Origin: Epiperipatus broadwayi
Lineage: Eukaryota > Onychophora > Udeonychophora > Euonychophora > Peripatidae
Assembly (NCBI GenBank): GCA_028023455.1
Contig: JAQFVV010012991.1
Span: forward strand, 166,080 to 230,079
Direction of reading: 5' to 3'
DNA: 64,000 nucleotides
A model generated the notes under the pieces. The model saw nothing but the letters and a program-made list of their open reading frames with translations. It searched no databases and had not been told where the DNA came from. Numbering within the stretch: position 1 is the stretch's first letter; every line of letters starts with the position of its first letter. The position numbers and the translations under genes were made by a program. This document shows, in pieces, positions 58,251 through 64,000 of the stretch.

Positions 58251-59608
58251 TAAATACAGCATTAATAACTTTCAAATCACTTTCAATTATTTTTGCCAGA
58301 TCATCAAAAAAAGTGCAAAATAATTTATTTGCATATGAAGCTTTATATATTTATAAAGGTAGCTAATTTAGCTAGTATTTTAGTCAATAGTAAAATTATT
58401 TATATATCAGATGAAACACAATCTTTGTTCTTATAAGGGTTAGAATTATAATAAAATTATTACCTTTTACTGCATTGTAGAACTTTTAGTAGTGAACATT
58501 TAGATATGTTATAAGAAAGATTTTCATGGCTATATAAAATTAAAATCCTTTGGGGATCATACAAAACTTGAATATATGTTTTACTTTTTTATTTAAATTG
58601 TTAATATTTTGAGGAAATCGCATTAATAATGAGATTGTGATTGCGTATAAATTAGAGAGCATTCATTCATATATATATATATATAAAGTGGTTGCCCATT
58701 CAGAAAAAAAGGCTGATTGACAAAATTTTTCTCACTTTCATTTTACAATCAGCTAACTTATTAAAATAGAATTTAAGAGGGATAAAACAATTGACTTCCA
58801 TAAAAGCTGAAATGTGTTGTTTAATACGATTTTAATTTCATATATATGTGTGTAATTTATTAATATTTATGTATATATTCTACAGATTTTATATATAACA
58901 ATATTGGATAGAAAATGATCTCATCTCTTGCCTGATGTTTCTGTTAATCAGATGTGATATCATCAGCTACTTGTGAAACTAGTTAAAATCACATCAGACA
59001 TAGCAGATTAGTTTTTATTTAAAGAGACTCATAGTGCTCAAAATTATATTAAACTTTGAATGTGAATTAAAAATAATTTAATAATGGCATCATTTGTATC
59101 AGTTTAATGTTAATTGAGAAGGCAGAGTTTACAATTCAACTCATATAATAAAAGCTTGTGCATAAAAGGTTTTTTTTCTTCTAACATATGCCATATCATT
59201 CATTTATGGCATCATATAAACAGCACCTAATGAGAATAATCTATGATGTAATCATAATTTAAGCTTCTAGAAAACTGTTTTGCCAATGTAAAAAAATCAT
59301 ATTCATCTTATTTCTATTAATTATCTTCTTGTTTGTTAGTTTGAAGTAGTATATACTTTGGTTATGATTTATACCATGTTACAATATGAAAAAAATAAAC
59401 AAATGAAAAGCTTTAAATTATAGAATATAACTCACATTAGTGCTCAAATCTAAAATATGTGTGTTCAATGGCAAAAATTTCTTTACATTGCAAATGCACA
59501 AGAAATTTTGATGAGAATTTATCTTTCATGAGTTTCTGAGTTGAAACTTTTTAACTTTTTAATAATTCAAAATCCCTATTGATAGATTTAATTAAAAAAT
59601 ATTTATTT
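58251..59608. other. AT-rich non-coding stretch
   Basis: No gene recognised. Near 58925-59010 an imperfect inverted repeat (atgtgat and atcacat) surrounds 'gaaactagtt'. Confidence 0.4.
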
Positions 59609-60195
59609 TTAACACTATTATTTGTTTTAGTTTAGTTTCTAAAATGCAAATTATTAATTCACTAAATTATTAAAGAGGACAAAAGTTCTTTTTAAAAATA
59701 AATTTCTATTTATAATTGATGAAAATAATTTATAGCAGTAAATATAAAATGTATGTTTGTTATCCAATTATAAATCGAAGCTGTACATAGTTGGTCTTTT
59801 TTAGTTTGCCTTCATGTAAAAGTAAACATTTTCTACTAAAATCTGAATTCTTTTTCTAAAATAATTTATATTCCACACATACTTTGTAAAAAAAATCATT
59901 AATGTGTCAAAAAGGTACTAAAACATGTTTTCACTTGAAAAATTGAACTGTCAAAATTTAGTGACAGGTGAACTCTGTGGAGAACAGAAGAAACAATAAA
60001 TCAACACTTTGAAATGCAGTGCTTATTAAGTTTAAATATTATTGATTTATTAGTTATTAAATAAATTCTAAAGGTGGCAGTATCATTTAGTATAATTTTC
60101 TCAATAAAATAACTCTAAAATCAGCAAAATAACATTAAAAATAATGGTTTGAGAGTGAAGTAAAGCCACATATGAAAATGATCATATAATGCATT
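59609..60195 (+). repeat. Dispersed repeat RD, second copy
   Basis: Aligns with 21756-22365 along its length (see that entry). Similarity is perhaps 75-80% by eye. Confidence 0.75.
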
Positions 60196-60750
60196 TCATG
60201 CATTAACAGTTAAGATTTTAATTGTAATGATTGTGACTAGACTTCATAGTACTCAGTATTTCAAGAAGGAAGAGTTAATTTTTTTTAGAAAATTGCTTGT
60301 ACAATTCTTTTCACCAATGTTTATAAAAAATTAAGTAAATATTTTATTTATTTATTTTATAAAACATTTTTTAAAGTTTATTTTATTTTTGCATTAACTT
60401 ATAACTCGTCTATGTTGAGAATTGGACATTTACCTCAGAAAAGCATAGTTGTTCCATGGCTTTAGAATAGAGCATTAACATTATCATAAGTGATAAGGAT
60501 CTCCAATTTTTTATATAATATGAATTTCCCATAGTGCTTTAATTAAAAAAAAAATTGAAGAAGTCAGTATTTTATGGATTGTTGCTAGGCTCTAAGGATT
60601 TATTCTATTGTTTATGCCAGAAAAAACCCAGAGTGCATTTGCTTTCTTCTGTCCAAGTTTTCATGCTAAGTTTGTGAAACAAAATATATATATATATTTG
60701 CTTGTTTATACAATATTTTAATTATGTTTATACACTAATTGTTTGTTTAT
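60196..60750. other. AT-rich non-coding stretch
   Basis: No gene recognised. Confidence 0.4.
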
Positions 60751-60755
60751 TGTTT

Positions 60756-61016
60756 AATATTAATACCATTTATGTTCTTCATTACTGTTTACAATGCTTT
60801 TTTACAATCCACTATTTACAATCCACCATTGACAGTTTCAATCTTCTCAGCAATCTTCAGAACTTCTACTTGAAATATAAGTAGAAGTTCTGAAGAAGAT
60901 TGCTGGGGCAATGAAAACTATCAATGGTAGATTGTTAATATTGGATTGAAAAAAAGCATTGTAAACAATAATAGAGTATAGATGATATTAATATTATATG
61001 GATTTGTCAATGCAAT
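60756..61016. repeat. F3 foldback repeat, full palindrome
   Basis: Two ~120-bp arms meet at 'cttgaaatataag' (about 60870). Left arm landmarks 'ttatgttcttcattactg', 'cagcaatcttcagaac'. Right arm 'gttctgaagaagattgctgg', 'gatgatattaatattatatg'. Within the right arm a hammerhead-like string is present (60890-60922). Confidence 0.85.
60885..60925 (+). ncRNA. Hammerhead-like string in F3
   Basis: CTGAAGA (60890-60896), helix II-like ATTGC-TGGG-GCAAT (5 bp, perfect), GAAAAC, TATC. The related arm at 36920 reads GAAACTGTC on the minus strand. Helix I pairing is not convincing. Confidence 0.3.
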
Positions 61017-62275
61017 AGAAAGATATTGTTTATTATTTAAAACAAAAAATGCACATAAACTTTTAATTTATTATTTTTATTTTTGGAAATAGAAATTAAT
61101 AAGACTTAACCATAATAAAAAATAGAACAGCAATATAAGATTTTAAAGCAGAATTTGATTGATTTATCATAAATCCATTTTTGTTCATTCACATTTTTAA
61201 AAAATTTTTAAATAAAAATTGCTAATATTTAGACTGTGCTTCATAAACATCTGGTGATAAAATTTATCATACATTGTTTTATTTACAGGTCAGTTTGTAA
61301 ATATTTAAAAAGATCAAATATGATTTTTTAGAATATTATTCATTTATAAAATTAAATTAAAAAGAAATCAAGTCCAATTTATTGAGTTTTAATATAAAAT
61401 AAGGATTTTATACTGAATACATTGAGCATTTTCAAAAATTCTCACCAGATGGAGGAATAGAAAGTGTCAGACTGCAAGAGGGATAGACAGTATTTTAATT
61501 AAATGCTTAAATATATATATGATTATTTAATGGGAACACTTCATATAATAAAAACAAGAATTTGATAATTCAGGGAATAAGATAGTTTTGCCTTACATAA
61601 GCTAGATAACTAATAAAATTGGTAATGCTTTTAGGAAAATATTAAAAATGATTATTTATAGTATTTAAATAAATTATTGAAAATATTACCATGTCATAGA
61701 AATAAAATTTCTTTAAAATGCCATGAAGTTTATAAAATTTTGTGCCACTTTCATACATAGGGCAGATCAATCATGAATTTAATGTTAGATAATAATACAT
61801 TTTTAATACATTTTTGCTGGCTGAAAGAAAATATTTCATGGGCCATTTATTTAGATATTTATAAAATGTGATATTTAAAAAATATTTATTTAGATATTTA
61901 AAACATGTGATATCAATTTTAATAAATCATAATTTTGAGCAAGTGTATGAGCAGATATTATTGAAAAAGGCTATAGAAATTTTTAAAAGGCTCTGTAACA
62001 TGATCAAAATGTCTGCATTAAATATGAACAATATTTTTATAAATATATTTAACAATATCCACATCACCACAATTCATATGATTTGAAAAGAACATGTTGT
62101 GGTAGGGAGATGGTTAATATATTTATAAAAGATATTACACTTGGGAAAGAGAAATATGAATGACTCCATATGTATGTTTAATTAAAAAATTCGGATTTAT
62201 TAATTTTTAATTGAGGTTTAATGTTTATAGTTGGGCTACAAACAATATCTATTTTAATAAATGATTAGTAATAAT
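61017..62275. other. AT-rich non-coding stretch
   Basis: Weak RE-like similarity near 61300-61420. A 72-codon frame at 61868 is low-complexity. No gene recognised. Confidence 0.4.
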
Positions 62276-62278
62276 TAC

Positions 62279-62432
62279 TTAATATCATCTATGTTCTTTA
62301 TTACTTTTTAAATTGCTTTTTTACAACCCACTATTGATCAGCCCAGCAATCTTCTTCAGAACTTCTACTTATAAAAAATAATAAAGAACATAGATCATAT
62401 TAATATTATATGGATTTGGCAATGCAATAAGA
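62279..62432. repeat. F3 foldback repeat, short copy
   Basis: 'aatatcatctatgttcttta', 'cagcaatcttcttcagaac', 'ttctacttat', 'gatcatattaatattatat', 'ggatttggcaatgcaat'. Same structure as 36920-37097, with the right central part missing. Confidence 0.8.
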
Positions 62433-64000
62433 AAGAGAAAGTTATAATACTTCATTAAGAAGGTAATAATCATTATTGAATTCATCTAGAGTGAATGGTG
62501 TCTATGTTGTGGATGAAGTAAGTTTACACATGTTAATCAAAATGATTAATTTAACATTAATGCTATTTGGGAAGTATTAGAGGAAAAACATCATCATTTT
62601 AATTTCTTCAAACAATAGTCTTTGAGAATGGAGAGGGAGGCAAAAATACTTTTAAAAATAAGAACACAATTTTAAAAATAGATAATTGTGATGAAGATTT
62701 GTTTGCAATATTGAACAAGTTTTACTTATTGTTTATTTTATCTTTAAAACTTTCTCGCTTAATCACCAACATATACTTTGTTTAGAAAATGTTTTAAATC
62801 AGGTTTATTGGTCCAGCAGGAAAATAATATAGACCAATATTTTTCACTATTTGTTAAATCTAATTAAGATAGTTTTAAATCATGTACACAAGGTTTTCTT
62901 CAAATAATCATAAACAATTATCGTTTATCTCTGAAAATTTTCGTATTAACATATATATAATCTTAGAAATCGCTTTATTTTTAAATTATAATAAAAAATC
63001 CAGAAGCTAATGTGCTAATTATGTCAATAAAAATTAATTATTTTATTGTTAATTAAAAATGTTGCAGATAGTAAATTTCATCGTAACATTCAATATTTTT
63101 TTTTCACAATTTAATATTCTTAATACAATTCATAACAAATCAATAAAATATTTACACCTGTTATTGTTTTTGATAAAATAAATTTCTCAACGCTTTACGG
63201 CATCTAGTGGAATGGTTTTAATGCTAAAAGCTTCGGCTATTAATCAATTATCACTAGAAGCCTCAAGAAATATACTAAATGATTTTTCAGAAAATTATTA
63301 GATATTTCAATTAAAAGACTTGTAACGTACAAAACAGACTCTAATATAAAATGGCTTTTAAGAGATTTTTTTTCTTTACTCAAGTCTAAAATCAATTATT
63401 TATTTTCAGTCAAAGTCATTATCGTTATGTTTAAACATGTTCATTATTTTTCTTTAAAAAATAGCATATACTGAGTGTTTATGCGCATAATTCCTCCACA
63501 TTATGATAAAAAGTTGGATGATATTACAGACATTTTTATCTATGATGAGCGTAAATAATCATTAAAATTATATTATTCTGAACTACGTACTCTTTTACCA
63601 AATAAATAATTAGATATCTATTTACCAATCAAAATTAAAACATTCTGGCCAATACTGTTATTATGAGTTGGTATTGATTTCATATTATCTTATCACAAAA
63701 GATCTCCATTTCTCTCTATTTCACATAATGTGCTTGCTGGGACATCTCTATGGCCTTCAATATATTGTCCAACCTATCCATAAGTAATCCTTTCTTCTGC
63801 TTTCAAAATATTAAGATGTTTTTGTGAAACATCTATAAATTTTAATTGTGTCTTAGCATTCAATAATCATTGGAATTTAATATTTTTGATGATTTATCTA
63901 TTATTATTTTTTGCCATCAAACTTTTATCCATCTTTTGCAACCATACAGAACTCTGAAATAGTAGTGTAACTATCATATTTGTAGAATTGTGCAACAAAA
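62433..64000. other. AT-rich non-coding stretch
   Basis: No gene, RNA or recognised element to the right edge. Confidence 0.4.

Noticed and set aside
58925-59010. A further hammerhead around 'gaaactagtt' with flanking inverted repeat
   Set aside because: The CTGANGA half is absent in the required position; only helix I-like arms and GAAACTAGTT are present.

Overview
The window is AT-rich, intron- and repeat-dominated DNA from an animal nucleus, most likely an invertebrate. Evidence: an ionotropic glutamate receptor-like first exon with a consensus splice donor, no compact operon-like coding, long microsatellites (TA, AAT, GATA), and dense fossils of animal transposon classes (RTE-type LINEs, Penelope-like elements, a ZMYM1-like hAT transposon, an LTR retroelement and tRNA-derived SINEs). 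The phylum cannot be fixed from the sequence. An arthropod or mollusc fits the receptor sequence, but that is inference.

Layout. 1-2.3 kb, minus strand: the N-terminal exon of a GluN2/NMDAR2-like receptor. Its downstream intron holds a decayed LINE and runs off the left edge. 2.3-22 kb: intergenic or intronic DNA with LINE tails, Penelope-like endonuclease fragments (9.7-10.1 and 13.1-13.3 kb), several inverted-repeat elements, and the first copies of a dispersed family (called F1 here) that carries a hammerhead-ribozyme-like core. 22.69-28.57 kb: one LTR element with two ~1.74 kb LTRs about 97% alike by eye, a primer binding site, and a short gag-like frame broken by one stop, but no polymerase. 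It sits in a TA repeat. 28.6-40 kb: a Penelope RT fragment, two copies of a tRNA-derived SINE (one with a perfect 16-bp target duplication), and a palindromic Penelope endonuclease remnant split by another LINE. A base-balanced island at 39.3-39.6 kb may be an unrecognised exon. 40.5-43.9 kb: a dead hAT transposon, itself split by a foldback insertion. 45.0-48.2 kb: a full-length RTE-type LINE with an uninterrupted 997-residue endonuclease/reverse transcriptase, the only obviously intact mobile protein here. 48.3-56.1 kb: more F1 copies, a second family (F2) in inverted and tandem arrangement, and a duplicated ~600-bp segment. 57.0-58.25 kb: a head-to-head pair of another family (F4) running into a ~975-bp GATA-type array. 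58-64 kb: low-information AT-rich DNA with dispersed repeats and foldbacks.

The most interesting signal is that several unrelated-looking repeat families share one RNA architecture: CUGANGA, then a short hairpin, then GAAAC, then a very short palindromic helix III ending in GUC/AUC, with flanks that pair as helix I. This is the plan of a type I hammerhead ribozyme. In F1 the helix I arms (6 + 6 bp, separated by a small internal loop) are visible in several copies, with partly compensatory differences. No single copy is perfect in every element, so the claim rests on the family consensus. Small-helix-III hammerheads are known from Penelope-like elements and retrozymes, and Penelope-like protein fragments occur in the same window, so a self-cleaving retroelement system is a reasonable reading.
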